From Xylaria sp. FL1777 (Eukaryota; Ascomycota; Sordariomycetes; Xylariales; Xylariaceae), in assembly GCA_022578965.1 (NCBI GenBank), contig MU400791.1, positions 1 to 42,364 of the forward strand: a stretch of 42,364 nucleotides of DNA, in the 5' to 3' direction. A program made the position numbers and the translations under genes. Of this stretch, positions 11,467 to 22,960 are shown one piece after another. Under the pieces are notes generated by a model. That model worked only from the letters and a program-made list of their open reading frames with translations. It was not told the DNA's origin and searched no databases. The stretch's first letter is position 1, and each line of letters opens with the position of its first letter.

Positions 11467-12261
11467 AGTATATTAGCTTTAGTTACGTTATAAAATTTAT
11501 GCCTAGTTTACTAATTTATAAAAATACCTAAAAAAAAAGCAGCAAAACATAAAAATGCATTTTAAATTTAAAACTAAAAAAAACAAAGTAACTTTTTAAT
11601 TTATTACGTATTACAAACATTTTTAATTTAGTAAAGCTTTTTACTAAAGGCTTTAAATGCTTTAGAATTAAATTTAATAAAGGCTAGTTATTTAAATAAA
11701 GTAAAAAGCTTGTTTTAAAATGCAGAAATGTTAGCAATATTACAACTTGCATTGTTTTCTTTAAATTTTATTTAAATACTAGCTTTTTAAAAACGCTATT
11801 AAACTTTAGGGTTTTTTAATACGTTAACTATTTTGCGCATTTATAGCTTTAACTAATTATTAGTTGCAATTCGCAATAAAAGCCATCTCTTTAAAAACTA
11901 ACAAAAATTGTAGCTTTAATTACAATTGTAATACTAGTACTTTTATATGTTTATTATAACCTATTGCTAGCATACAAAATTAAATTCTTTATTTAAGTTA
12001 TTGCTTTTATAATCAAAATTATTTTTAAAGTTAAAAGCAATAAAAGTAGTATTAAAAAAGTTAGTTAATTTAAATGTAAAAAGTAGTATAAACGCTAGTA
12101 TAATAAACTATATAAGCAAGCAAAATAATTACAAAAGAAACAATAATAAAAAAAACAATATTTTAGTTAAAAAATCTATAGTATGCAATACAACAAAGAC
12201 TAAGCGTTAAAAAAATATAAAAAAAATATAACTATATATAAAATACAATAATTAATTAATT
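11467..12261. other. Unidentified degenerate region, right of Copia copy 1
   Basis: This continues the region left of the Copia insertion. It is A-rich on the + strand and heavily mutated. I found no domain, no repeat partner inside the window and no RNA gene. Confidence 0.45.
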
Positions 12262-12479
12262 AGGTATAACTTTAAACGGATTTAAAGTTACTGCATAAAT
12301 AAATTACGGTTTGTTATTTTTTAAATAAAAACGTAAGCAGAAAAATCAACATAGTTACCTTAAACCAGAATTCCAAGTTTGTGTTAAAAAGAGTAAAAAA
12401 AGTTATAATTAGTAAAGAAATAGTGTAGCTAAAGAAGTATAAACGCAAGAACCATTCTAGTTTAAAGCACCTAAAATAA
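12262..12479. other. Less-mutated island
   Basis: About 220 bp with base use unlike its surroundings. CC, GG, GA and TCA combinations that are nearly absent elsewhere appear repeatedly, for example TTACCTTAAACCAGAATTCC near 12357. No repeat partner was seen in the window, and no convincing ORF of useful length. It could be single-copy DNA that escaped mutation, bounded on the right by family A at 12480. Confidence 0.5.
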
Positions 12480-12899
12480 GTTTTTAATACTTAAGTTATA
12501 TGTTTTTTATGTTTTTTTAGTATTTTAAAATAAATCAAAATATTATTTAAGTAAATAAACACAAACTTATTTAAAAACTTCTATAAAATTATTATTATTA
12601 TATATTAAAAGCTAGCTAGTATATTTTATAGTTTTTATAGCATAACTATATATTTATATAGTTTATATATTGTTTATATAGCAGTTTTTTATTTTTTTCT
12701 TTTAGCTATTTTAATAATATAATATTTATTTAAAATATTAATTGCTATAAACTATTTTGCTTAACTAATGTTTTTTTTTATAATTATTAACAAAGTAAAA
12801 AAATATTTATTTGCAATAATAATTACGTTTAATAGTTAATAATTAACTACTATTTATTATACTAGTTTTTTTTTTTTATTAATTAGTTGTTTTTTATTT

Positions 12900-15500
12900 T
12901 TTATTTTAAGTATTAATACTATAAAGTATTTAGCAAATAATTAAGATTTTTTTAAAAATCCTTTTGCTAGATTTTTTTAAATGTATTTTTATAAAACGTT
13001 TGTTTTATTTAAGCTTATATAATATATTTAATAAAGCTTTAGTTAATATTTTTTTTTAATAAAGATGTAATAATTTTATAAGCTATGTTTAAAAAGTTTT
13101 TTTTTTTCTTTTTTTTTAAATAGTTTGTAAAATTTATAATATATTTTTAATATTTTGTTTAGGATTTTTTTTGCGATTTTTCTAATTTTTTTGCTTTGTT
13201 TTTTATTTTTTTAATTAATGGTTTTTGCTTTTTATTAAATTAAAAAGTCGCTAGTTTTTAGCTATAGTATTTCTAAAATAATATTATAATTAAATATATT
13301 AATAATATTTAATATAATTTGTTTTTTATGTTTTTATATAAATATATTAAAAGGTTTAGTTTTTTTAAGTATATAACTATTATTATAACTAAAAATACTT
13401 TTATTAAATTTTTTAATTTTTTAAGATTTTTGCTTATATTTCTAAAGAATTTTATTTTATTTTGCTACTTTAAGTAAAATTATATTAGCTTATGTTTTTA
13501 AATTAATTAAAATATTATATTTTTTTTTTTAATATATAAGTTTAACTTTAAATTAATTTTTTTAGTTATTATATTAAATTTTATATAAAGCTTTAGTTTT
13601 TTTAGCTATTTGCTGCTTTTTTAACGAATGTTTATTTTATTTTTTGATTTTTTTTTATAAAATATTTAAATGCTTCTTTTATTTTGCACTTTAAATATTA
13701 TTGCGCTTTGTTTTATTTTTGCTTTTAATTAAGCTTTAAATTATAGTTTTTAAGCTTTTTTGCTTTTAATAACTATTTTTTAATATAATTATGCTTTAAT
13801 TAGCTAATAATATTTATAGCAGTTATTTTTACATTTTTTTAAAATAATATTATAAATATAATTAAAATTTTCTTTAAATATTACAAATTTTTATAAATTT
13901 TTATAATAAACTATAGTTATAATTAATTACTTTAATTTATAAAAGTTTTATATTTTTGTTTTTATAATTTATTTAAAAAACTAATTATTTTTTAGTTTAT
14001 TAAGTAAATATTAATAGCAATAATATACTATATAGCAATTTTATAGTACTTTATTATATTTTAAATTTTTTAAACGTAAAATATTATTATTGTTTTTTAT
14101 TATAGTTTTATTATAGTAATAACTTTTTATAATTAGTTAAATTGCTAGTTTTAGTTTTTAAAACATATTAGTTTTTGTATTAATTATTAATGCTTTTTTG
14201 TTTTATTATATTTAAAATAATTTAAGCTATAAAAATATTTTATTTATTTTTATTAGTTTTTTTTTTGTAATATTGTTTATAGCTTTTAATTTTATTTATT
14301 TTTGCTTTAAAGTTTTATAAGTTTTATTTTTTTAAGTTTATTTAGCAACTAAATGTTTTAATAATTTATAATTAATTTAATAATTATATTATTTATAGTT
14401 ATAGTTTTATTTTTTTAAATATAACTTTTTTTTAAGCTATATTTTAAGCTTTAATAATTTAAAGTTTTTATAGTTTTATAAGTTTATTAACTATATTAAT
14501 TTACTATTTTTTATTATTTGTTATTTTTAATTAAACTATTTTTTTAAGTTATATATTAAATAATTTTAATTGTTTATATAGCAAATATATTTTTTTGTAA
14601 TTTGTTTTAATAACTATAAAACTTTTAAATAGTATTTATATATTTATTTATTTTAACTTATATAAATATAGCATTTAGATTTGTTTAATATAGTATTTTT
14701 GTTTTAACTTAAAATAGCAACTTCATACTTTTGCTTTAAAAACATATTTTTTAAATTGCTTTGTTGTTTTTTGTTGTTTTAAACTTTTATAATTTGTACT
14801 TTTTTCTTAAATTAAAAAATCTTTTTTTTTTTATAGCTTTTTTTTTTGTTTTTTTTTTTAAATTAGCATTATTTTTAAAAGTGTTCTTTTTTTTTATAGT
14901 TATAACATTTAACTTTAAATATATTTTAAAATTATTATTTCTAAACTTTACTAATTTGCTTAAATTTTTGTTTAATACTTTTTTAAGTATTTTTTTTTTT
15001 ATTTTTTTTAGTTTTTTTAGTTTTAAAATACTAGTTAAATAATTATTAATTAATTATAATAGCTATATTAATATATGTATTAATTTTTGCTAGTTTATTT
15101 ATTTTATATAGTTTATTTTAAATTTAAGTTTTAAATTTACTATAAAATAAGTAAAATAATATAAGCTTAAGTAATTTTAAAATTATTGCTAATTATTTAA
15201 ATTTTATAGCATAATTTACTGCTGTTTTTATTTGTTTTAAGCAATAAAATGCTTTTTTTATATGTTTTACTTTTTAAATATTTTTAAATAATGTTTTTAT
15301 TTAATTTTTAAACTTAACGTAATTTTTAAAAATTTCTTTTGTTTTTAGCTTAAGGTTAATTAACTTATTAGCTTTTAAAAAATCCTTTAAAATAAGTTAA
15401 AACTATTTTAGTATTTTTTTTAACAAAAATTATAAAGTAATTATTACTTTTTAATTTTTTTTGTAATAATAATAAAGTGCTATTTTAAATAAAGTTTAAT
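12900..15500 (-). pseudogene. Degenerate minus-strand coding of family A, unidentified
   Basis: Minus-strand frames contain mixed-composition text with RIP-like stops. About 14860-14700 reads LKNMFLKQKYEVAIL. About 13790-13620 reads LKAKKLKNYNLKLN followed by YLKCKIKEAFKYFIKKN. About 13260-13100 reads as a Lys-rich segment with KKQKPLIKKIKNKAKKLEKS. The middle segment faintly resembles the helix-turn-helix start of pogo/Fot-type transposases, but I do not regard that as identification. A 93-codon + strand open frame at 14761-15042 is Phe-rich and is the shadow of this A-rich coding strand. The limits are approximate. Confidence 0.35.
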
Positions 15501-16534
15501 ATAAATTAAAAAAGCTTTTATATTTATAAATTTATTATAAAACTTTAAAGCAATAAGTTTAAAACCTTTAATATTTAGCATTTTTAATATTATAAATAAT
15601 TTTAATAATAAAAGCAATAATAGTAATAAAAAGTTAGGTTTTTTATTTTAAGTTATTATTTTAAATATAATAATAATAAAAATAAGCATTAAGTTTACTA
15701 GTAATAATATTAATATTAATTATAATATAATTATTTATTTAAAGCTTTAACTTATTATTATAATAATAGTTATTATTACTGCTTTAATTATTATAACTAG
15801 TATTTATGCTAGTTTAAAAGTTATAACGCTTAATATTTAAGCTATTTTTTAAGTTATAACAACTAATTTATTTTATAGCGCTAACATTAATATTAGTTTT
15901 TTTTTATTATTGCTGCTTAACTTTTTTTTTTTTGCTACTGCTTTTTTTGTAATAAAAGTAATTAATAAAAGTGCTAAAGTTTATTATTTTAATAAATTAT
16001 TAGTTCTAAAAATCTTTAAAATCCTTAAACTTAATTTTTAACTTTTTATTTTTAGTAGCATAACTTAGATTTAGTTTTATTAGTTATTAAATAAAGTTTA
16101 CTTACGTAATGCTATTTAGCATTTTTGTTTTTTAAATATTTTTTTAGTATACTTTTAAAAGTTTATTTTGTAAATTATTTATTATTTAACTTTTTATACT
16201 AATATTTATTTTTATATGTTAAGTTTTATTAATTAAAAAGCTATTAAAGTATAATAAACTTATTATATATTAATATAATAGGTTTACTTTTAAGGTTTTA
16301 ATTTATAAGTAATAATAAAATCTTTAATAGTAATTTATTAAAAAGGTTTTTAAAGTACTTTTATTATTATACATTAATAAAGGTTTTAAAAGATTAAAAG
16401 TAATAAATATATTAGTGCTTAATAGTTATAAAAATTTAATAGCTAAAAAACTAAAACTAAATAAATAACTAAATATAAAAAGTGCATATTTATATAAACA
16501 AAAAAAAAATAAAAAAAGTAATAACTTTTTTTAA

Positions 16535-16638
16535 ATTATTATAAGTTTAATAAATACTAAATTATTATAAGCTTAATAAGCTTTAAATTATTATAAGCTT
16601 AGTAAACTTTAAATTATTATAAGCTTAGTAAGCTAAAT
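16535..16638. repeat. 26-bp tandem repeat near the end of family A, copy 2
   Basis: Four units of 26 bp start at 16535, 16561, 16587 and 16613, the same array as at 1015-1118 with more C-to-T change (ATTATT for ATTACT). Confidence 0.85.
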
Positions 16639-16642
16639 AAAT

Positions 16643-16743
16643 TATTATATAACTTTAGCTTTAGCTAGCAAAAAAAAAAGTACAAAGTATATATAAAAGC
16701 ATTAAGCTGCTTTAAAAGCTACTTTAGTGCTAATTTTATAACA
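16643..16743 (+). repeat. 101-bp LTR-like terminal block of family A, copy 2
   Basis: It matches 1123-1223 and 1291-1391 at identical length. It begins TATTATATAACTT (TGTTACGTAACTT in copy 1) and ends TTTATAACA. This block is more mutated than those in copy 1. Confidence 0.8.
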
Positions 16744-17330
16744 TTATTTCTTTTTTTCTAAAATTGTTGTTTTAATAATTTTTTGTAAATATTTTTTTTT
16801 CTTTTTTTTTTTATATGTTATAATATTAAAGCGCATTAAAAAAACTAACTGCTTATTTAAAACAAAGCAAAAACTTATTTTTGCTTTTTATATTAATTTT
16901 ATTAATTATAAAGTTATGCTTTATTTTTGCTGCTTTAATTAGTTACTAATATATAAAATAACAAATAATATGTTTTGTTGTTTTAAATGTATATATGCTA
17001 GTTACTTTTATAACAAATTAAAAGTTTTAATTAACTTAATTAATAATATAGTTTTTGAACACTGTTGTTTTAAAAAAAAAAAAAAGCAAACAAAGCAATA
17101 ATTACTTTTAGTTTAAAAAGAATTAAAACAAGCTTAAAATAGCTTTAATTCTGTTTTAAACAAGTTAGCTTAGCTTTATATATAAAAACGTTTTTTAAAA
17201 GCAAAAAATGTTAAAATGGTTTAACAAAAGCTTTAATTTTTAAATAAACTAAACAAAATAAAACGTATTAAAAAAGAACAAAAAGCACTAGTAAAAAAGC
17301 AAAAACAACAAAAAAAGCAAGCTAAAGCAA
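16744..17330. other. 3' flank of Gypsy D, nothing firmly identified
   Basis: About 590 bp lie between family A and the end of the Gypsy D reading frame. D's own 3' noncoding DNA and LTR should be here, but its other LTR is not in the window so I cannot delimit it. A run of 30 Lys/Gln-rich codons on the + strand (17243-17335, NKLNKIKRIKKEQKALVKKQ onward) ends in TAA. It looks like a coiled-coil tail but may be chance reading opposite D. Confidence 0.4.
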
Positions 17331-18630
17331 CGTAAGCTGCTTTATTTAAGTTTAATTAAAATTTCTTAAGTGTTTTTTTTAAAGTTAACTTTTTTTTTTT
17401 AGTTTTAAACAATCAAAATATTAGCAGTAAAACTAATTTATAACTACTTTAGCAGTTTTTAAATATTTTTTAAGTTTTTAAGTATTATTAATATATAAAT
17501 ATTTTTTTTATTTAATAAAATACTTTAAATTATTCTTGTTTTAATAAAAATCTAGTATATTTTTAACTTTATAAACGTTTTAATTTGTTTTTATTTCTAG
17601 TTATGTTTTAATAAATGTTTTAATAAATATTAATTCTAGTAAAAAAATATAAAAAATAAGGTAAATTTGCATATTTTTTAGTAATAATAGTTTATAGTTA
17701 GTAAGTAAAATAACTTTTTTAATTTTAAAAAGGCCAAGTTTTTTAAATTTTAATTTATTGCTTAGTTGTTTTATTATAATTTAAAAAATATTAATGTTTA
17801 CATTTTGTTTTTGTTATAGCAAATAAACTTTGTTTTTTTTTTTAAAGGTTAGTTCTTTAGTTTGTTTTTTGTTATAATATATTAATATTTGTTATTATAA
17901 AAATTAAAGGCATAATTATAGTTTAGTTTATAACGTTTTAATTTTTGTTATAATAATTTTTGCTTAAAATATTATAGTTAAAATAGCAAGTGCTTTTATT
18001 AATGTTTTTTTTTGTTTTTTAATAGTTGCTTGCTATTTATAAACAGCTTTATGTAAAAATATGTTTATATTTTCGTTTGTTAATATATTATATAAAATTT
18101 ATGCTATTAATAATAGTTTTACTTAATTGTTTTATTAATAATTAATATAACTTTATAAATATTGTTTTAATATTTAGTTTAGTTTTTTTGTTTGTTTATT
18201 TGTTTATAAGTAATAACTAGTTAAAAACTTTAGTTTAATACTAATAAGTTTAAAAAAGCTAATTTTAAACTTAAAAATAAACAATTTATTTTGGTTTAAA
18301 ATAATCTTTTTTAGTAGCTTATGCTTATTTAAATATTAGCGTATAAAAGCATATATAAGTTATTTAGCTGTTATATTTTCTTTAAACAATAAAAAGTAAG
18401 CATACTTAATAAGTTTATTAACAATAACTTATATTCCGTTATATTATACTTTTATAACTAAATTAATTAATAAAGGTAATGCTATAATAAAATCTTAAGT
18501 AATAGTATGCTATGCTTATTTAAGTATTTATATAAATTATAATAGTTTATAAAGCTTATATTAAGCTGCTTTAGCTTTATTATAAATATTACACTTTTTT
18601 ATAATAAATTTAACTATGTTTTATAGTTCT
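17331..18630 (-). pseudogene. Gypsy D integrase and chromodomain, degenerate (3' part of pol)
   Basis: On the - strand, reading from 18630 leftward, a Ty3/Gypsy integrase is clear. The zinc-binding CxxC region reads FIIKKCNIYNKAKAA. The core follows with DFIIALPLLINLV and NKLIKYAYFLLF (+ strand 18384-18419; first residue Asp to Asn). Next is the usual TSYYxQTDxQTE-type segment, now with stops. After a linker, the C-terminal part reads KLKFKKLGLFKIKKVI. A chromodomain follows (about 17480-17525: YFIK*KKYLYINNT*, where stops replace the aromatic-cage Trp codons). Text fades near 17331. The frame is cut at 18630 by Gypsy B and resumes at 33788. Confidence 0.9.
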
Positions 18631-18635
18631 AGAAA
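18631..18635. repeat. Left target-site duplication of Gypsy B (AGAAA)
   Basis: AGAAA precedes the 5' LTR and recurs exactly at 33783-33787 after the 3' LTR. It is a perfect 5-bp duplication, as expected for Gypsy integrase. Confidence 0.9.
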
Positions 18636-18822
18636 TAAAAAGCTTCTTATAGAAGTCTTCCGTAAAAAGGCTTCTTTAAAACATCTTTTTAAAAACGCTT
18701 TCCTTAAAACGCTTTTTCTAAAAAAATAGCTAGCCTAATATAATTATAGTTTAATAAACCTTGTTTTAAAAACTTAGTTTAATAATATAACAACTTTTAA
18801 ACTTTACTAAGCTAGCTTATTA
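18636..18822 (+). repeat. 5' LTR of Gypsy B
   Basis: 187 bp, aligned without gaps to 33596-33782 (offset 14,960). It starts TAAAAAGCTTCTTATAGAAG and ends GCTAGCTTATTA, probably TG...CA before mutation. The similarity stops abruptly at both ends. Confidence 0.9.
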
Positions 18823-19811
18823 GTTAATAGCTAGCAACTTATTTTTATCCCGTATTATCATTATTAAACTAATTAGCCCTTTAGTAAATTAGTTATTTTT
18901 TAAATACTTATTTGCCTTAACGCTATTATTATAGCTTAAGTTAAAATAGTTATTTTTTTATTAATAGCTTTTAACCTATTAAACCACTTAATTATGTATT
19001 ATTTACGTTTTATCGAAAACTTTGCTAGCGTAAACATTATTTTTAAAAAAACTTCTTTAAAAAGTTTTCTAACCTTTTTTAAAGCTTTTAAAGCTTATAT
19101 AACTCCTTAAGCTTTTGTGCTATTTTAAAATAACACATCTTATTAATTAACGCTATTATAAAAGCACTAAACATATTATATTAAAACTTAGTTTTACTGC
19201 TTAAGCAAAATATTTCCTAATAAAGTTTATTATAGTAAACTTCCTTTATTATATTAATTGCTTTTTTTTTTTTTTTTTTTACTAATTCTCTTTTCTTTTT
19301 TATTTCTTTTAGTCTTTTTTTTCCTTTAGTTTTCTTTAAGTAGTTTTTATTCGTTTTTTTTACATTTTCACGTTATTTTTAGTAAGTTATGCTTATAGCT
19401 AATATTCCTTTTAACCTAAGAAATTATTACTTTTGCTATTAAGCTACTGCTTTTTTTAAAAATAACTTGCAGTTATTTTAAGTACAAAAACTTAACTAAA
19501 ATACTTTTAACTAACTTTATTGTTTTAAAGCTTGCCTTAATAATTCTTTTTGCTTATTAAAGCTAGCTTTTATTTGCTTTTATATTATTACTTCTAAAAA
19601 CTACCCCATTAAATAAGTAATTAATATTCCTAAAGCTAAAAAAGCTATATTATTAGCAAACAAGCTTATTTAAAACAATATAATTTTTATATTTTTAATC
19701 TTTACAAAAGTAAACGTTACTTATTTTAGTTTATTACTTTAACACCTTTATATTATTACTATATTAGCTAGTACTTTGTTTATTTTTTCATTATTTAACT
19801 TTAGTCCAAAA
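18823..19811 (+). other. Gypsy B 5' leader region
   Basis: About 1 kb between the 5' LTR and the first recognisable gag text. It holds a pyrimidine-rich stretch at 19260-19345 (a T run, then a CT-rich stretch). I saw no ORF that I would support, and no primer-binding site is clear after the LTR (GTTAATAGCTAGCAAC). Confidence 0.55.
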
Positions 19812-20474
19812 ATGTCTTTTAACCCTTTAAACAAGCCAATTTCCTTAAACAATAACATTAAAAAAAAAACAGCCAAAATTACTTTAGCAATAAAAGCTAT
19901 TATTTAAAACAACAGCATTTAATCCTTTATAAAAAATATCTTTAACGCAGCAAAAGCAATAGTTACTTATGCCCTTAAAAAAACTAATCGTTAAAAAATA
20001 TAGTTAATAAAATATTTTAACCTTAATTTCTTTAACACTTATAGCATTAGTAAATATATTACATTAAAAAGCAATGTTTACTAAAAAAACGTTTATTTAT
20101 TTATAGCTTCTCTTAAGTAGCATTTTATTAACTTTAAGCATTAAGCAATACTATAAAAGTCTTTCTTGCAATTATTTCGTAAAAACGCTTAAATTTAGTA
20201 CGTAAGCGTTTTAAATAAAGTTACTAAAACTACAATAGCAGCAAGTCTTAAATATGCTATAACTAAACTATTATTATTATTATTAATAACCTGCTGTGCT
20301 GCTTTGTAGCGCGGTTTTTCTACTTGTGTACTTATAAATAAAACTATATAAAAAGCTAAATAAAAACCTTATGCAACAATGTTTATGCTGCTACTTTAAA
20401 GTTTTTTTACCTTGTAACAACTAGTTTTTACTAACTAGCTTGCTAAACAAAAAGTAATAGTTAAAAAGCAAAAA
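19812..20474 (+). pseudogene. Gypsy B gag, N-terminal part (interrupted by LINE)
   Basis: A + strand frame from ATG 19812 reads MSFNPLNKPISLNNNIKKKT, then a Ser/Thr/Asn/Pro-type disordered N-terminus with RIP-like stops. It continues to a Leu run at about 20270-20290 that could have been a Pro run, and to RGFSTCVLINKT at about 20308. It lies between the leader and the LINE, and pol follows after the LINE, so gag is the natural assignment; I see no gag motif. The frame here is 0 modulo 3, while the part after the LINE is 1 modulo 3, as an insertion of non-multiple-of-three length would give. The start is tentative. Confidence 0.5.
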
Positions 20475-21289
20475 AACTTTTTTTAAAGCTTTTAGATTTT
20501 TTGCTTTTTTAAAAAGCGCATAAAAGCTTTTTTTTTGTTTTTTAGAACTTTTAGGGAAGCGCTTTTGCTTTTTTTGCTGGTTTTTTTTTTATTTCTTGCT
20601 TTTTTTTTTTTTTTTTTATTCCTTTTTATTTTAATTGCCTTATTATATATTGTTATTTTATTAGTAATAAATAGCTACTTTGCAATATTACTTACAGCTT
20701 TAAGCTTTTTTATAGCTAGTTATAAGTTTTTATTAATTTATAGCAACTTAGCTATAAAGCTTTTTTATAGCTGCTTTTTTTTGTTTTTTAGCAAGTTATA
20801 ATATAAAACTATATACTAAAAAGTTTTTTTTTTTTTTGCGCATTTATAAAAAGGCGTAAAAAAACTTAAAACTTTTTTTTTGTACAAAAACACTTTTAGC
20901 TTTATTTTTCTAGTGCGCATTTATATTATTATAGCTGCTTTATGCTTTAGTAATTTGCTATACTTTTTAAAAGCTTTATTTTTGTTAAGCTTTTGTTTAG
21001 CTATTATTAAATAGCTGCTGCTTATTTTAGTTTAGCTTTATTTGTTTATTTATTTTTTTTTTAGTGCAATTTTAAGTTTTTTTTTTTTTAATTATTTTTT
21101 TTGCTAAAAGTTTAAAGCTAACGTTAGATTTTTTTTAGCTATACTTTTACTATTGCTTATAAGCTTGCCTTTTGTTTAGTTTTTAGCTTTTTAAGCTTTT
21201 ATATTTTAAATAAAAGTTTTAATTTTTTTTGTTGCTTTTTAGATTAACTTTTTAGCTGCTAAGCTTTTTATATAATGCTTATAAGCTGC
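20475..21289 (-). other. LINE C 3' region
   Basis: After the Tad-like C-terminal block the - strand continues with Lys-rich text (KKKKSKK*KKNQQKKQKRFP around 20630-20560), perhaps a former Glu-rich tail. No RNase H motif was recognised. A poly-A tail would appear as a T run near the left junction; several T runs exist there but none is diagnostic. Confidence 0.4.
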
Positions 21290-22960
21290 TATTTTGCTGC
21301 TAAAATATAAGTTAATAAAAAAAATTCTTATTTTAGTTTTTAAGTGCTTTATTTTAGTTGCTTTAAAAGCTTTAGTTATATATTTAAAGCATTTATTTTA
21401 AGTTGCTACTAATAAGTTAGCAATACTTTTTGCTTTGTTTTTTTTAAAGTTTTTATATTAAGTTACTATACTATAAGCTAAAGTACTTTATATTATTATA
21501 ACATATATTTATTTTATTTTTGTTATGCTATTACTTTATATAAAGTTTTGCAGCTTAATTACTACGTATAACTAAATGCTTAGTTTTTTTTTAAGTTTTA
21601 CTAAGTGTTTTTTTTATTTTATGTTTTTATTAAACTATATTTTTAAGAACTTTGCGCTGTTTTTTAGGTGTACTATTATATTAAAAAGGTATATTATTTA
21701 CATAAGCGTTATTTTGCTGCTAAAAAAGTATATTAATTTGCTTTTTTGCAGTATAAACTTTATTTTATATTGTTTTGCTTAGCTTTTATATATTTTTTAT
21801 ATTACTTTTAAAGCTTTGCAGTTTTACTTTATATTTAAGTTTGCTATAATAAAGTTAGTATTATTAGCAAAGCTAACTATTACTAGCTTTTAATGCATAA
21901 TAAAGTTGTTATAAAGTATTAAAATATATAAAAAGAAAAAAAAAAATAAAAGCAAGAACTTTTAAAAAACTTTAGCTTTTAGTGCTATTAGCTAAAACAC
22001 TGTTTTATTAAAGCAAAAATGCATTATATAGTTTAATATAAAAAAGTTTATTTATATAACTATTTAAAAAGAAAAGCTTTTTTATTGCAAAATATATATT
22101 ATTTTCTTTTTATTAATAGTATTAAAAGCTTTTGTAATGTTTAGCTATAGTAAAAATGCTATGCTTTTTTTGCTAATTGCTTTTTTTATTGTTCTTAATA
22201 TTAGTTTAATAGCTATGTTTATTAATTTGTTTTATTTATTATTTATTTAGTTGTTTAGCAAAAAACCTTTTTGCTTAGCTACTTTTATTATGTAGCAATA
22301 TAGCTTTTTTTTTAGTACTTTTTTTATTATGCAAATAAGCATAATAAAGCGTTACTTTTTAGCTGTTTTTTTAGTTTTTTTTAACTTTTTAAGTTTAAGT
22401 ATAATTATTATTTTTGCTTGCTTAAATTGCACTAAGTAATACTTTAATAAAAAGCTAACAATACATAATATTGTTATTTTTTTTGCTAAAGCAAGTTTAT
22501 AAGCTTTAAAAAAGCTATTAAATAATAAATTGTTTTTTAGCGCTTTTTATAGCGTTAACTTTTATATTAATAATGTTATGTTTTTTTTTTTATATTAATA
22601 TTAATTATAAACTTTTAGTAATTATTATAAATTAAGTTTTTTTTAAGTATATTAAATAAGTTTACTAATAGTACAAAAAAAAGCATTTTATTAGTAAAGC
22701 TGTTTTTTTTTTAAAAGTATTAATAAAAAGTAGCTTACTTTTTATTTGTTTTAGCAATAAAATTGCAGTAATTTTTAAAGCCGGCTTATAAGCAAACTTT
22801 GCTTATTTAGCTAAGCTTTATAATAACTTAAAATCTTTAAATGCTTTTATAAATGCTTGTTTTTAGCTATATTTTTGCGCTTTTTTTACTTTGTTACTAA
22901 GGGCTTTTTTTTTTTTTTTAAAGGCTTGCTATGTTATTTTAGTTTTTTTGCTTTAAAACT
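21290..22960 (-). pseudogene. LINE C ORF2 reverse transcriptase, degenerate
   Basis: Minus-strand text in order: AFIKAFKDFKLL (22821-22856) with a Lys/Tyr-rich region after it, the segment typical just upstream of fungal LINE reverse transcriptases. Then LNITKAFNTI (22112-22144), the A motif with both Asp codons now Asn. A stretch ending KVF*KFLLLFFF follows, where GVPQGSPLSP-type motif B is expected. Last is CFKYITKAFKATKIKHLKT (21335-21392), matching the conserved C-terminal C-x-R-x-I-x-x-AYKAT-x-x-x-x-LE block of Tad-clade elements. Stops fit RIP of Gln, Trp and Arg codons. Frame changes are likely; I did not locate the YxDD box. Confidence 0.85.

Larger units (their letters stand above)
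12480..16743 (-). mobile_element. Repeat family A, copy 2 (complete, about 4.26 kb)
   Basis: The left end is set by copy 3, whose match begins at 34839 with the same GTTTTTAATACTTAAG while flanks differ. The right end is set by copy 1, where the match stops at GTAACA. Neither a terminal inverted repeat spanning the element nor a clear target duplication is visible (left flank ...AAATAA, right flank TTATTTCT). The + strand is strongly T-rich from 12500 to 15500, which in this window marks - strand coding. The right end has a 26-bp tandem array and a 101-bp LTR-like block. Class unknown: a Crypton-like or other DNA transposon, or a derivative with only one LTR-like end, are all possible. Confidence 0.8.

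Noticed and set aside
14761..15042. 93-codon + strand open frame, Phe-rich
   Set aside because: Low-complexity Phe/Leu reading of a T-rich strand in family A; it is open because TAA needs A. It is the shadow of the minus-strand coding side.
17243..17335. Lys/Gln-rich + strand run as the end of a transposase gene
   Set aside because: Only about 30 codons, frame not open upstream, and it overlaps the tail of the minus-strand Gypsy D; kept only as a remark.
20535..20801. 88-codon + strand open frame, hydrophobic, looks like a membrane protein
   Set aside because: Shadow of LINE C on the - strand. The hydrophobicity comes from T-rich DNA (Phe, Leu, Ile).
21576..21782. 68-codon + strand open frame
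   Set aside because: Lies opposite the LINE reverse transcriptase region; same shadow effect.
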